A stretch of 64,000 nt of DNA. It comes from Corynebacterium aurimucosum. GTDB taxonomy: Bacteria > Actinomycetota > Actinomycetes > Mycobacteriales > Mycobacteriaceae. The stretch lies in contig NZ_CP047048.1 in NCBI RefSeq assembly GCF_030408555.1, positions 868,001-932,000 on the forward strand. Direction: 5' to 3'. This document shows, piece after piece, positions 1 to 9,239 of this stretch (positions are counted from its first letter, which is position 1; every line of letters begins with the position of its first letter). The notes beneath the pieces were generated by a model, which was given only the letters and a program-made list of their open reading frames with translations, did not search any database and was not told the DNA's origin. The translations under genes were made by a program, and so were the position numbers.

Positions 1-3000
1 CCCAAGCACCGCGCGGACCTCGTGCAATCAGCACTCACCGTCGCCCGCATGGAGGAGGGCCTCATTGAGGAGATGCACGCCCCGCGCAACCCGTTGGATG
101 TCTTGGCACAGCAGACGGTGGCGGCGGTGGTGGCGTCGGCAAGCGCGAGCACGAGCGAGGGCCTCGAGGCCGACAGCTGGTATGACACCGTGCGCCGTGC
201 CTGGCCCTATAAGGACCTGGCGCGCGAGGTCTTCGACTCCGTGTTGGACTTGGTCAGTGGTGTGTACCCGTCGACGGACTTTGCGGAGCTCAAACCCCGG
301 GTGGTCTATGACCGCGTGACGGGCGTGCTCACCCCGCGCCCCGGCGCGCAACGCGTGGCGGTGACCAACGGCGGCACCATCCCGGACCGCGGCATGTTCG
401 GCGTCTTCCTGGTGGGTACTGGTGAGGCTGGTTCCGCGCCGCGCCGCGTGGGTGAGCTCGATGAGGAAATGGTCTATGAAACCCGGGTGGGGGATATCTT
501 CACCCTCGGTGCGACGAGCTGGCGTGTGGAGGAGATCACGCGCGACCAGGTGTTGGTGACACCCGCGCCGGGGCACACCGGGCGTTTGCCTTTCTGGAAC
601 GGTGACCAAACTGGGCGTCCCTATGAGCTGGGCAAGGCGTTGGGTGCATTCCGGCGGGAGGCGCTCGCGGATCCGTCGGTGGTGCGCGGTGCGGATGAGA
701 ATGCGCGGCGCAATATCGCCGCCTACCTGCGGGAGCAGAACGAGGCCACCGGGCTTATCCCGGATGAAAAGACGCTGCTGCTGGAGCGCTTCACGGACGA
801 GCTGGGGGATTGGCGCGTGCTGCTGCACACCCCGTTTGGCCGGCCGGTGAATGCGGCGTGGGCGCTGGCGGTGGGGCAGCGCGTGGCGGAGCGCACCGGG
901 ATGGATGCCCAGGCCGTGGCGGGCGATGACGGCATCGTGCTGCGCCTGCCGCAGGGGGAGCAGGACCCCGATGCTGCGCTCTTTCTTTTCGACGCCGATG
1001 AGATCGCGGACACCGTCACCGAGCAGGTGGGCAACTCCGCGCTCTTTGCTTCTCGTTTCCGGGAGTGCGCGGCGCGAGCGCTGCTTCTGCCGCGGCGCAA
1101 CCCCGGCAAGCGCGCGCCCTTGTGGCAGCAGCGCCAGCGCGCGGAGCAGCTTCTCGACGTCGCCCGCAACTACCCCTCTTTCCCCATCATCCTGGAGACC
1201 GTGCGCGAGTGCGTGCAGGATGTCTATGACCTGCCAGCACTCACGGAGGTCATGCGGGAGCTGGCGCACCGCCGCGTGCGCATCGCGGAGGTCACCACGG
1301 AGCAGCCTTCGCCTTTCGCGTCTTCGCTGTTGTTCAACTACACCGGCGCGTTCATGTACGAGGGGGACTCGCCCCTAGCGGAAAAGCGTGCAGCGGCCTT
1401 GGCATTGGACCCGGCGCTGTTGGCGAAGCTGTTGGGCACGGTGGAGCTGCGCGAGCTTCTCGACGGCTCCATCATCGCCGAAGTCCACGCCCAGCTGCAG
1501 CGCACCACTCCGGAACGTCAGGCGCACACCACTGAGGAGGTCGCGGACCTGCTGCGCGTGCTCGGCCCCATCCCGGTCGAGGAATTCGGTGCGCACGCCA
1601 CGGTGCCACTCAGCACACTCGATGCGCTCGGTGCACGCATTATGCGGGTGCGCATCAACGGCCGCGAGCACGTGGCGCAAGCGCTCGATGCGCCGCTGCT
1701 TCGCGACGGCCTCGGCATCCCCGTCCCGCCCGGCATCCCCGCCCAGCAGGCCACGATTACCGATGCCGTCGATCAGCTGGTTAGCCGCTGGGCGCGCACG
1801 CGCGGGCCATTTGTGGCGCGCGAAGTGCAGGAGGCCTTTGGCCTGTCAGCCGCGGTGGCGCACTCGACGCTGAATGGGCTGGATTCCATCCTGGCGGGGC
1901 ACTACCGGCAAGGCGTGGAGGAACAGGAGTACTGCGCGGCGGAGGTGCTCAAGGTCATCCGCTCGCGCTCGCTGGCGGCTGCCCGAGCTGCCACGCAGCC
2001 TGTTTCTCCCGCGGCCTTCGGGCGCTTCCTGCCGGATTGGCTGCAGGTGGCGGCGGTGGGCCGGCGCCCGGTGCTGCGTGGGGTGGACGGCGTCTTCGCC
2101 GTCATCGAGCAGCTGGCCGGCGTGCGCCTGCCGGCCTCGGCCTGGGAGAGCCTCATCCTTCCTGCGCGCGTCGGGGATTATTCGCCGACCATGCTCGATG
2201 AGCTCACCGCCAGCGGCGAGGTCCTCATCCTTGGTGCCGGCAAGGCCGGCACCAACGACCCGTGGGTCATGCTGCTGCCGGTGGATTATGCCGCGCAGCT
2301 CGCCCCGCAGGTCTCTGCGGAGGAAGCGGGTGTGTCCCTGCTGCAGACCCAGCTGCTCGAGGCCCTGCAGGGCGGCGGCAGCTACCTCATCTCCGATATT
2401 CAACCGCAGCTCAGCGGCACACCCGAGGAGGTCCGGGAGGCGCTCTGGGGCTTGGTGGAAGCAGGTCTGGTCAGCCCCGATTCCTTCGCTCCTATCCGGG
2501 CCCACCTGGCCGCAGGTGGGCGTGCCGGGCGTACGGCGCATCGCGCGAGGCGTCGGCCATCGCGATCGCGCCTGCGCATGGGGCGCACGTCGTTTGCGCA
2601 AGCGCACAATGTGTCTGGTGCGCAGGTCGCACCAGACGTGGTGGGGCGCTGGTCGCTGTCCGTTCCCGCGGCCACGGATGCCACGTCGCGCTCCATTGCC
2701 CACGGCGAGGCCTGGCTGGACCGCTATGGCGTGCTTACCCGCGGGTCAGTGGTGGCCGAGGACGTCCTGGGTGGTTTCGCCTTGGCTTATAAGGTGCTCT
2801 CCGGTTTTGAGGAATCCGGCAAGGCCATGCGCGGCTACGTTATTGAGGGCTTGGGCGCCGCGCAGTTCTCCACGCCCGCGGTCATCGACCGCCTGCGCGG
2901 TGTGGATGATTCCCCGGACGTTACAGGCTGGCCCTCCGGCACCCGCGAGCCGCAGACGTATGTTCTTGCCGCGACGGACCCGGCCAACCCTTATGGCGCA

Positions 3001-3564
3001 GCGCTGTCTTGGCCGCCGACTGATGCTGGTGACTCTGGTGCCCGCCCCACCCGCGCCGCGGGTGCCTTGGTGGTGCTCATGGATGGCCTGCCGGTGGCGC
3101 ACTTAACCCGCGGCGGGAAGACGCTGACGACGTTCTTTAACGCTCTTCCCGAGGGCATCGAGCGCACCGAGGTACTAGCCGCAGTGCTTGCAGGCCTCAA
3201 CGAGCTGGTGGCCGCCGGGCGCTTGAGCAAGCTGGTCATTGAGAAGGCGAACGGGCGGCCCATCTTCGAATCAAAGCTTGGCGGTGAGCTGCGCGCACTG
3301 GGGGCGGCACTGACCCCGAAGGGCGTGCGGATTACCGGATCTGCCCACACCGCCTCTTCCGGCCGTGCAGGACAGCACGGTCACTCTGGAGAAGCCGCGC
3401 GCTCCGCCGAACCTTACCGTCCCGCACGTCGCGGTGGGCGTCGCGCCGTCGAGGCGATGGAGGAGCTCTCCTTCGATGATCCGGAGGATTCCACTGAGTC
3501 TGGTGGCCCATCGACTGCACAGGGAAGCCCAGGCGGCTTCCGCCCGCGCCGGCGGCGCCGCTGA
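1..3564 (+). CDS. lhr: Lhr-type ATP-dependent helicase, C-terminal part (5' end outside window)
   Basis: The frame is already open at base 1, so the gene begins upstream and only about 1,187 C-terminal residues are visible; the GTG at 22 is not a credible start. Actinobacterial Lhr (large helicase-related) proteins are about 1,500 residues, so the motor domains are mostly cut off. What remains fits the Lhr winged-helix, beta-barrel and C-terminal-domain portion: long alpha/beta stretches without signal peptide or membrane segments, and an arginine-rich tail ending in RPRRRRR. Lhr is a 3'-5' DNA translocase/helicase involved in DNA repair. A short hairpin (AGCCC/GGGCT) followed by TTTT lies about 20 bases after the stop. 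Family assignment is from overall resemblance; no helicase motif is visible here to prove it. Confidence 0.8.
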   Translation, partial: PKHRADLVQSALTVARMEEGLIEEMHAPRNPLDVLAQQTVAAVVASASASTSEGLEADSWYDTVRRAWPYKDLAREVFDSVLDLVSGVYPSTDFAELKPRVVYDRVTGVLTPRPGAQRVAVTNGGTIPDRGMFGVFLVGTGEAGSAPRRVGELDEEMVYETRVGDIFTLGATSWRVEEITRDQVLVTPAPGHTGRLPFWNGDQTGRPYELGKALGAFRREALADPSVVRGADENARRNIAAYLREQNEATGLIPDEKTLLLERFTDELGDWRVLLHTPFGRPVNAAWALAVGQRVAERTGMDAQAVAGDDGIVLRLPQGEQDPDAALFLFDADEIADTVTEQVGNSALFASRFRECAARALLLPRRNPGKRAPLWQQRQRAEQLLDVARNYPSFPIILETVRECVQDVYDLPALTEVMRELAHRRVRIAEVTTEQPSPFASSLLFNYTGAFMYEGDSPLAEKRAAALALDPALLAKLLGTVELRELLDGSIIAEVHAQLQRTTPERQAHTTEEVADLLRVLGPIPVEEFGAHATVPLSTLDALGARIMRVRINGREHVAQALDAPLLRDGLGIPVPPGIPAQQATITDAVDQLVSRWARTRGPFVAREVQEAFGLSAAVAHSTLNGLDSILAGHYRQGVEEQEYCAAEVLKVIRSRSLAAARAATQPVSPAAFGRFLPDWLQVAAVGRRPVLRGVDGVFAVIEQLAGVRLPASAWESLILPARVGDYSPTMLDELTASGEVLILGAGKAGTNDPWVMLLPVDYAAQLAPQVSAEEAGVSLLQTQLLEALQGGGSYLISDIQPQLSGTPEEVREALWGLVEAGLVSPDSFAPIRAHLAAGGRAGRTAHRARRRPSRSRLRMGRTSFAQAHNVSGAQVAPDVVGRWSLSVPAATDATSRSIAHGEAWLDRYGVLTRGSVVAEDVLGGFALAYKVLSGFEESGKAMRGYVIEGLGAAQFSTPAVIDRLRGVDDSPDVTGWPSGTREPQTYVLAATDPANPYGAALSWPPTDAGDSGARPTRAAGALVVLMDGLPVAHLTRGGKTLTTFFNALPEGIERTEVLAAVLAGLNELVAAGRLSKLVIEKANGRPIFESKLGGELRALGAALTPKGVRITGSAHTASSGRAGQHGHSGEAARSAEPYRPARRGGRRAVEAMEELSFDDPEDSTESGGPSTAQGSPGGFRPRRRRR

Positions 3565-3583
3565 ATGATATTCACCTTCATTT

Positions 3584-3598
3584 AGCCCACGGGCTTTT
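3584..3598 (+). terminator. Short hairpin with T-run after lhr
   Basis: AGCCC-AC-GGGCT followed by TTTT, 20 bases after the lhr stop and 54 bases before the next gene. The stem is short, so termination may be partial. Confidence 0.35.
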
Positions 3599-3651
3599 CA
3601 TGGGTCTAACCTCAAAAGCTGATAGCCCAATAGAAAAGGAGTCTTGTTTCC

Positions 3652-4920
3652 ATGCGGCTAAAGCGCCAACTACCTAACGTGTCCGAGCTGAAGAACCTCA
3701 TGCGGTTCGAAGCACCCAACCTCGACCGCCGGGCAGCACGCCTGGCAGAGGCCGCTGATGTGTGGGATCTGCGCAAGATCGCCAAGCGCCGCACACCCAA
3801 GGCCGCCTTCGACTACGTCGACGGCGCCGCCCGCGATGAGGTCAGCTACCGCGAATCCCGCGATTTCTTCCGCGACGTTCGCCTCATGCCCAACGTGCTC
3901 AACGGTGCGCACGACATCAACCTTGGCACCGAGATCGCCGGCGAACCCGCAGCATTGCCCTTCGGCATCGCGCCGACCGGCTTTACCCGCTTCATGCATG
4001 CCGAAGGCGAGGACGCCGGTTCCCAAGCTGCCCGCGACGCAGGCATCCCGTTCACGCTCTCCACGATGGGTACGCGCTCGGTGGAGGAGGTCGCGGCGTC
4101 GCAAGGCAATAGCGGACGCCGCTGGTTCCAGCTTTACCTGTGGAAGGACCACTCCGCCTGCCAAGAACTCATCGAGCGTGCTGCCGCCAACGGATACGAT
4201 ACCCTCGTGGTCACCGTGGATACGCCCGTGGCCGGCCAGCGTCTGCGCGATACCCGCAACGGCATGCGCATCCCGCCGCGCCTGACCACCGGCACGGTCT
4301 TCGATGCCGCGTGGCGCCCCGAGTGGTGGTTCAACTTCCTCACCACAGACCCGGTTACGTTTGCCTCCCTGACCTCGACCACGGGCACCCTGGGCGAGCT
4401 GGTCAACACCATGTTTGACCCAGGCCTCAATTTCGAGGACCTCGCTTGGATTCGCAAGCAGTGGAAGGGCACGCTCTTCGTCAAGGGAATCGTCAACCCC
4501 GAAGACGCACGCAAGGTCATCGACCTTGGTGCCGACGGCATCGTGGTGTCCTCTCACGGCGGGCGCCAGCTCGATCGCGTGGTCAACACCCTCCAGGCCC
4601 TTGAGGCCGTGCGCGCAGAGGTGGGCCCGGACGTGGAAATCATCTACGACTCCGGCATCATGTCCGGCGTCGACATCGCCATTGCGCTGGCTCTGGGCGC
4701 GGACTTCGTCCTCATCGGCCGCGCCTACCTTTATGGGCTGATGGCCGGCGGCAAGGAAGGCGTCGACCGCGTAATTGAGCTGTTGGCGGAAGAGTTCAAG
4801 AACACCCTCCAGCTACTGGGCGTGAAGAAGATCGAAGACCTATCCCGCCAGCACGTGGTCACCCCGTGGGAGCCGGGTGCGCTGGCATTCGGTGCGGGAA
4901 AGGATGCGCCGGTAGAGTAG
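3652..4920 (+). CDS. lldD: FMN-dependent L-lactate dehydrogenase (quinone), LldD type
   Basis: A 422-residue flavoprotein of the alpha-hydroxy-acid oxidase family. It should oxidise L-lactate to pyruvate and pass electrons to the menaquinone pool at the membrane face. Visible hallmarks: the N-terminal DLRKIAKRRTPKAAFDYVDG segment, FGIAPTGFTR, the STMGTRS flavin-contact motif, WFQLYLWKD, VTVDTPVAG, and the active-site SSHGGRQLD near residue 302, whose His is the catalytic base and Arg a substrate ligand. The residue before that His is Ser, where Asn is commonest in LldD. GRAYLYGLMAGG near the C-terminus is typical of lactate dehydrogenases. Length matches C. glutamicum LldD (about 420). The ATG has an AAAAGGAG ribosome site. 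Another alpha-hydroxy acid cannot be excluded as substrate. Confidence 0.85.
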   Translation: MRLKRQLPNVSELKNLMRFEAPNLDRRAARLAEAADVWDLRKIAKRRTPKAAFDYVDGAARDEVSYRESRDFFRDVRLMPNVLNGAHDINLGTEIAGEPAALPFGIAPTGFTRFMHAEGEDAGSQAARDAGIPFTLSTMGTRSVEEVAASQGNSGRRWFQLYLWKDHSACQELIERAAANGYDTLVVTVDTPVAGQRLRDTRNGMRIPPRLTTGTVFDAAWRPEWWFNFLTTDPVTFASLTSTTGTLGELVNTMFDPGLNFEDLAWIRKQWKGTLFVKGIVNPEDARKVIDLGADGIVVSSHGGRQLDRVVNTLQALEAVRAEVGPDVEIIYDSGIMSGVDIAIALALGADFVLIGRAYLYGLMAGGKEGVDRVIELLAEEFKNTLQLLGVKKIEDLSRQHVVTPWEPGALAFGAGKDAPVE

Positions 4921-4947
4921 GCACCCGTTTGGTGAGGAGGTTCTGCT

Positions 4948-5769
4948 GTGCCAGAGGGTGATTCCGTTCTGCAGCTTTCGAACCGGCTGCAGTTCATGGA
5001 AGGCCGGCGCGTGATCTCCTCCTCCCTGCGCGTGCCGCGCTATGCCACCGTGCGCTTCGACGGGCTGGTGTGCGAGGAGGTCTGGCCCTATGGCAAGCAC
5101 CTCTTCATGGATTTCGGCGGCGAGCTCATCCTGCATACCCACCTCAAGATGGAAGGCACATGGGCCATCCACTATGCCGGCGACCGCTGGCGCAAGCCCG
5201 GTCACAGCGCGCGCGTGGTGCTGCAGATGGAGAATACCCCGCGCGATATCGAGCTGGTGGGGCACTGGTTGGGGCTGGTGGAAGTTTTCCCCACCCGCGA
5301 ATTTGAGCAGCGCATGGCGCACCTGGGCCCCGACATCCTCGCACCAGAATGGGAGGAAGGCGGCTTTGAGGAGGCCGTTCGCCGCATCGAGTTGCGCCCA
5401 GAACGGAGCATCGGCGCGGCTCTCTTGGACCAGCGCAACGTGGCGGGCTTGGGCAACGAATACCGCGCCGAGATCTGCTTCCTGGCCGGCGTTCATCCAG
5501 CAACACCTGCAGCGCTTGTCGACGTCCCCCAGATCCTCACCATCTTCCGCCGCCTCATCTGGGCCAATCGCGATTCCCCGGTACGCGTGACCACCGGTGT
5601 GAAGCGGGCAGGGGAGACCACTTACGTCTTCGGGCGCAACCGCAAACGCTGCCGACGCTGCGGCACGCTGATTGAAAAGTCCACGCTGGGTGGCGTGGAC
5701 GCCGGCGGTGACGAGGGCGAGCTAGAGCGCGTCATCTGGTGGTGCCCGCACTGCCAGCCATCCAGCTAG
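4948..5769 (+). CDS. nei: Fpg/Nei-family DNA glycosylase (endonuclease VIII-like)
   Basis: A 273-residue base-excision repair glycosylase/AP lyase. The GTG-initiated protein begins MPEGD, so after Met removal it exposes the catalytic N-terminal Pro and Glu of the Fpg/Nei family. The helix-two-turn-helix region is at about 150-215 (RNVAGLGNEYRAEICF), and a C-terminal zinc finger with CRRC and CPHC pairs ends the protein. The spacing between the pairs is long because of an acidic Gly/Asp insert. PEGD together with this region resembles actinobacterial Nei2 more than MutM. It starts 27 bases after lldD with a GTGAGGAGG ribosome site, so the two may be cotranscribed. The substrate is probably oxidised pyrimidines, by family analogy. 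Confidence 0.85.
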   Translation: MPEGDSVLQLSNRLQFMEGRRVISSSLRVPRYATVRFDGLVCEEVWPYGKHLFMDFGGELILHTHLKMEGTWAIHYAGDRWRKPGHSARVVLQMENTPRDIELVGHWLGLVEVFPTREFEQRMAHLGPDILAPEWEEGGFEEAVRRIELRPERSIGAALLDQRNVAGLGNEYRAEICFLAGVHPATPAALVDVPQILTIFRRLIWANRDSPVRVTTGVKRAGETTYVFGRNRKRCRRCGTLIEKSTLGGVDAGGDEGELERVIWWCPHCQPSS

Positions 5770-5779
5770 GCTGGCAACC

Positions 5780-6193
5780 ATGAAGATCATCTTGAATATC
5801 ATCTGGTTGGCAACCGGTGGCCTTGCCCTCGCGCTGGGCTATTTCCTCCTCGGCATCTTGGCCTGTATCCCCATCGTGACGATTCCCGCTGGTGTGGCTT
5901 CGATGCGTATGGCGAATTTTGCCTTGTGGCCTTTTGGGCGCTCCGTCATCCAGCCGGTCAAGGGTACCGGTGGCATGTCGGCTTTCTCGAACGTCGTGTG
6001 GTTCCTTGTTGCCGGCTTGTGGCTGGCCATTGGTCACGTCACCACTGCAGCGGCGCAGGCCGTGACCATCGTGGGCATCCCGGTGGCTCTGGCCAACCTA
6101 AAGATGATTCCGGTGACGTGCTTCCCCTTCGGCCGCAAGATTGTGGACTCTGACCACATCCCCTTCGGCTGGGAGTCGATGATCAAGCTCTAA
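5780..6193 (+). CDS. YccF-domain inner-membrane protein
   Basis: A 137-residue hydrophobic protein with two copies of the YccF-type unit: each has a membrane segment followed by a turn rich in Pro, Gly and Phe (ANFALWPFGR near residue 50 and VTCFPFGRKI near 120). Four membrane segments are predicted by eye. The biochemical role of the family is unknown. It starts 10 bases after nei and is probably translated from the same message. Confidence 0.75.
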   Translation: MKIILNIIWLATGGLALALGYFLLGILACIPIVTIPAGVASMRMANFALWPFGRSVIQPVKGTGGMSAFSNVVWFLVAGLWLAIGHVTTAAAQAVTIVGIPVALANLKMIPVTCFPFGRKIVDSDHIPFGWESMIKL

Positions 6194-6294
6194 CGATTAT
6201 CTCTCCGGTTGCGGGGTTGCCTGGGGTGGTTTAGGGTGCTGAGTCATGGGGGGATTTAGAGACCTATTTCTCCTACCGCAACTCGGGGATCACA

Positions 6295-7314
6295 TTGGTG
6301 AAGCAAGCGGTAGGAGGCGAGAAGCGATTACGCGCACTCGGCGCTTCATCGGCCGACGCCGCCGAACTGGCGCGCTTAAACCACGTCTACTTCGGCGCGA
6401 CCAAGTTCACAGGAAAGCAACGCACTGCCCGCAGCCGAGCTTTAGAACAAGGCCATGACCTGGCCACGCTGAGCCTCATTGAGTCCTACACGAAGAAGCT
6501 GAAAAACCAGCTGCATGCTTGGAACCTACGGGTCAAGCTTGCGGACACACCGGCACCGAATATCCCAGCCGTGGCGGCCAAGCGCTTAAAGGAACTCAAA
6601 ACCAAGCGCGTTCCTACACCTGGTGTGCGCATGACCTATCGCTCTGATGGTCCGCACTCGCTGACCATTACCGATGACCCCATGACCGTCACCGAGATGC
6701 GCGGCGTACTGGAATCCATCAACCAGAGCAATCTGCTGGAAGCAGCCAACCACGTCTTCTTCAACAAGTCCCACGGCGGAACCAAACCAGCTGTGTTCAC
6801 CAGCGTGGTGGTGACCTTGGACAAGCTCGACAAGATTGTCTCTGGCGACGGTGATGACATCGTGCTGGAGCTCACTAATGGCGGCCGCATGACCGGCACG
6901 GAGTTTCTGAATTATAAGTTTGCCGAGAGCGGTTACGTCACCCTCATCCACCCCACGATCGGACCGGTGTGGCTGCACCGGATGAAGCGCTTAGCCGGGT
7001 TTGAGCAGCGCATGATGGCCAGCGCTGAACATCCGACCTGTGCTAGGAAGGGGTGCAATAAGCCCGCTGATTATGCCCAGGTGCACCACCTTGTGCCGTG
7101 GAAGGCCGGAGGGGCTACCAACCCGCCGAACCTGACCATGTTGTGCGCCTATCACAACGGCGTCAATGATGATGACCCGGAGAAACCCACCGGTGCCGGC
7201 TATGTCTTCCGACTACGCGGCGATGTGGACTACATCCCTCCCTGGGGAGAACCAATAACCGCCCAGGCTGCATATCAAGCCGCGCAACGCGGGCTTGGAC
7301 CGCGTGGTGGGTGA
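6295..7314 (+). CDS. HNH endonuclease-domain protein; start codon disrupted by a G6 tract
   Basis: The frame encodes about 340 residues ending in an HNH nuclease module: CARKGCNKPADY, then QVHHLVPWKAGGA, then NPPNLTMLCAYHNG, giving the Cys pair and the H-N-H ligands near residues 248-290. Such proteins are frequent, multi-copy and of unknown role in actinobacteria. The only in-frame starts are TTG 6295 and GTG 6298, with no clear ribosome site. Yet the frame stays open and coding-like back to 6235, reading DLETYFSYRNSGITL just before the TTG. An ATG at 6246 is followed directly by this peptide if one G is removed from the six-G run at 6248-6253. The gene is therefore either phase-variable, frameshifted, affected by a base-calling error, or starts late. 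The coordinates give the conservative late start. Confidence 0.65.
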   Translation: MVKQAVGGEKRLRALGASSADAAELARLNHVYFGATKFTGKQRTARSRALEQGHDLATLSLIESYTKKLKNQLHAWNLRVKLADTPAPNIPAVAAKRLKELKTKRVPTPGVRMTYRSDGPHSLTITDDPMTVTEMRGVLESINQSNLLEAANHVFFNKSHGGTKPAVFTSVVVTLDKLDKIVSGDGDDIVLELTNGGRMTGTEFLNYKFAESGYVTLIHPTIGPVWLHRMKRLAGFEQRMMASAEHPTCARKGCNKPADYAQVHHLVPWKAGGATNPPNLTMLCAYHNGVNDDDPEKPTGAGYVFRLRGDVDYIPPWGEPITAQAAYQAAQRGLGPRGG

Positions 7315-7362
7315 ACCACCACGCAACACAACGGACACGCAACACATAGGGCAGGCACCCTT

Positions 7363-7410
7363 ACGCGGATGCCCACAGGAAGGTAAATCACCACGCGGAC
7401 GCCCACAGGG
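7363..7410. repeat. Two copies of an 18-base direct repeat
   Basis: ACGCGGATGCCCACAGGA (7363-7380) and ACGCGGACGCCCACAGGG (7393-7410) differ at two positions and are 30 bases apart in the gap after the HNH gene. Possibly decay products of coding sequence; no function is assigned. Confidence 0.5.
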
Positions 7411-7443
7411 CCTCCGCGGCCTTGGCGATCCCGCACGTCGATT

Positions 7444-7486
7444 ACCCGTTAAAAACGGGTGTACCCCCGACCGTTCGGCCGGGGGG
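7444..7486. terminator. Tandem hairpins between the convergent HNH gene and pgi
   Basis: The first hairpin is perfect: ACCCGTT-AAA-AACGGGT (7444-7460). The second pairs CCCCCG (7464-7469) with CGGGGG (7480-7485), with inner CC/GG pairs and one A-C mismatch. No long T-run follows on either strand. Placement between convergent genes suggests bidirectional termination. Confidence 0.55.
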
Positions 7487-7503
7487 ACGTCGCCAAGCAG
7501 TGC

Positions 7504-9138
7504 TTAGCGGTGGTTGCGGTACCAGCCGATGAGAGCATCGGTGGAACCGTCGCCGGATGCGGCCTCCTCCTTGCCGGAGACTGCCGGTGCCAGGTCATTG
7601 GCTTGCTGCTTGCCCAGCTCCACGCCCCACTGGTCGAAGGAGTTGATGTCCCAGATGATGCCTTGGGTGAACACGATGTGCTCGTAGAGCGCGATGAGCG
7701 CGCCGAGGGTCTGCGGGGTGAGCTCCTCAGCCAGAATGGTGGTGGAGGGGCGGTTGCCCGGCATCACCTTGTGCGGAACGAGGGCTTCGTCTACGCCCTC
7801 AGCGGCAATCTCTTCTGCCGTCTTACCAAAGGCCAAGACCTTGGTCTGCGCGAAGAAGTTGCCCATGAGCAGGTCATGCATCGAACCGGTGCCGTCCGCA
7901 GTGGGGAAGTCCTCCTTCGGGCGGGCAAAGCCGATGAAGTCCGCCGGGATGAGCTTGGTGCCCTGGTGCATGAGCTGGAAGAAAGCGTGCTGGCCGTTGG
8001 TGCCCGGCTCGCCCCAGTAAATCTCACCGGTGCCGGCGCTCACCGCGGTGCCGTCGCGGCGCACGGACTTGCCGTTGGACTCCATGGTCAGCTGCTGCAG
8101 GTAGGCCGGGAAGCGTCCGAGGTCCTCGGAGTAGGGCAGCACCGCATGGGTCTGCGCGCCGAAGAAGTTGGAGTACCAGACGCCGAGCAGGCCCATGAGC
8201 GCCGGCACGTTCTGCTCCAGGGGCGCGGTGCGGAAGTGCTCATCCATGGCGTGGAAGCCCTCGAGGAAGCGCATGAAGTCCAGCGGGCCGATGGTGCACA
8301 TCAGCGACAGACCGATGGCGGAATCGACGGAGTAGCGCCCGCCCACCCAGTTCCAAAAGCCGAACATGTTCTGGGGGTCGATGCCGAACTCGGCGACCTT
8401 CTCCGCGTTGGTGGAGACCGCAACGAAGTGCTTGGCGACGGCCGACTCATCACCATCAAACTGCTCAATCAGCCAGCGGCGTGCGGCGTGAGCGTTGGCC
8501 AGGGTTTCCTGGGTGGTGAAGGTCTTCGATGCGACGATGAAGAGGGTGGAGCCGGCGTCGAGGCCGTCGAGAGTCGCGGCGAGATCCGCCGGGTCGACGT
8601 TGGAGACGAACTCCGCACTAATGCCCGCTACCTCGTAAGGGCGCAGAGCCTTGGCAGCCATGGCGGGGCCCAAGTCGGAGCCGCCGATGCCGATGTTGAC
8701 GACCTTCTTGATGGTGTGTCCCGTATGCCCCAGCCACGCGCCGGAGCGCAGTGCGGTGGCGAAGTCGCGCATGCGGCCTAAAGTCTCGTGGACGTCGGCA
8801 GCGACGTCTTGGCCGTCGACGCTCAAGTCCTTTTCCGCGGGCAGGCGCAGCGCGGTGTGCAGAACGGCGCGATCCTCGGTGTTGTTGAGGTGTTCGCCGG
8901 CGAACATAGCGTCGCGGCGGCCCTCGACATCCGCGGCGCGGGCGAGGTCTACCAATGCGGTGACTACTTCCTCATCGATGAGGTTCTTCGACAGATCCAC
9001 GTGCAGGCCCGCAGCATCGAAGGAAAAGTCTGCGGCGCGGGAAGCGGAGTTGGCAAAAAGCTCACGCAGGTTGAGGTCCTTTTTACTCTCAAAAAGCGAG
9101 GTGAGCGCGGCCCACTGCGGCTGAGCGGTGATGTCCAT
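7504..9138 (-). CDS. pgi: Glucose-6-phosphate isomerase
   Basis: A 544-residue cytosolic enzyme interconverting glucose 6-phosphate and fructose 6-phosphate in glycolysis and gluconeogenesis. Family signatures are visible: the sugar-phosphate-binding [10 protein letters not shown] near 150, VSNVD and [13 protein letters not shown] in the SIS fold, the [11 protein letters not shown] region, and [19 protein letters not shown] carrying the catalytic His near 390. The C-terminal catalytic Lys lies near WGVELGK. Length matches the bacterial enzyme. The ATG at 9138 has AAAGG eight bases upstream. Neighbouring pcrA and chorismate mutase repeat the C. glutamicum order. Confidence 0.97.
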   Translation of the reverse strand: MDITAQPQWAALTSLFESKKDLNLRELFANSASRAADFSFDAAGLHVDLSKNLIDEEVVTALVDLARAADVEGRRDAMFAGEHLNNTEDRAVLHTALRLPAEKDLSVDGQDVAADVHETLGRMRDFATALRSGAWLGHTGHTIKKVVNIGIGGSDLGPAMAAKALRPYEVAGISAEFVSNVDPADLAATLDGLDAGSTLFIVASKTFTTQETLANAHAARRWLIEQFDGDESAVAKHFVAVSTNAEKVAEFGIDPQNMFGFWNWVGGRYSVDSAIGLSLMCTIGPLDFMRFLEGFHAMDEHFRTAPLEQNVPALMGLLGVWYSNFFGAQTHAVLPYSEDLGRFPAYLQQLTMESNGKSVRRDGTAVSAGTGEIYWGEPGTNGQHAFFQLMHQGTKLIPADFIGFARPKEDFPTADGTGSMHDLLMGNFFAQTKVLAFGKTAEEIAAEGVDEALVPHKVMPGNRPSTTILAEELTPQTLGALIALYEHIVFTQGIIWDINSFDQWGVELGKQQANDLAPAVSGKEEAASGDGSTDALIGWYRNHR

Positions 9139-9239
9139 TGCAAAAGCCTTTCTGGCAGGTAGCAGACATGAAACTTACTGTGTCCACCGTAGTCCAGAAA
9201 TCTCTTCGGTGCCGAGGCAGAAGGCTGCGCTGGGTTGAG

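Noticed and set aside
3701..3725. tRNA-like GGTTCGAA sequence
   Set aside because: Lies inside lldD without acceptor or anticodon stems.
6246..6458. 70-codon frame from ATG 6246
   Set aside because: Arg-rich out-of-frame product of the HNH gene, mentioned only for the G-tract observation.
7459..8781. 440-codon plus-strand frame
   Set aside because: Antisense shadow of pgi; no recognisable protein features.
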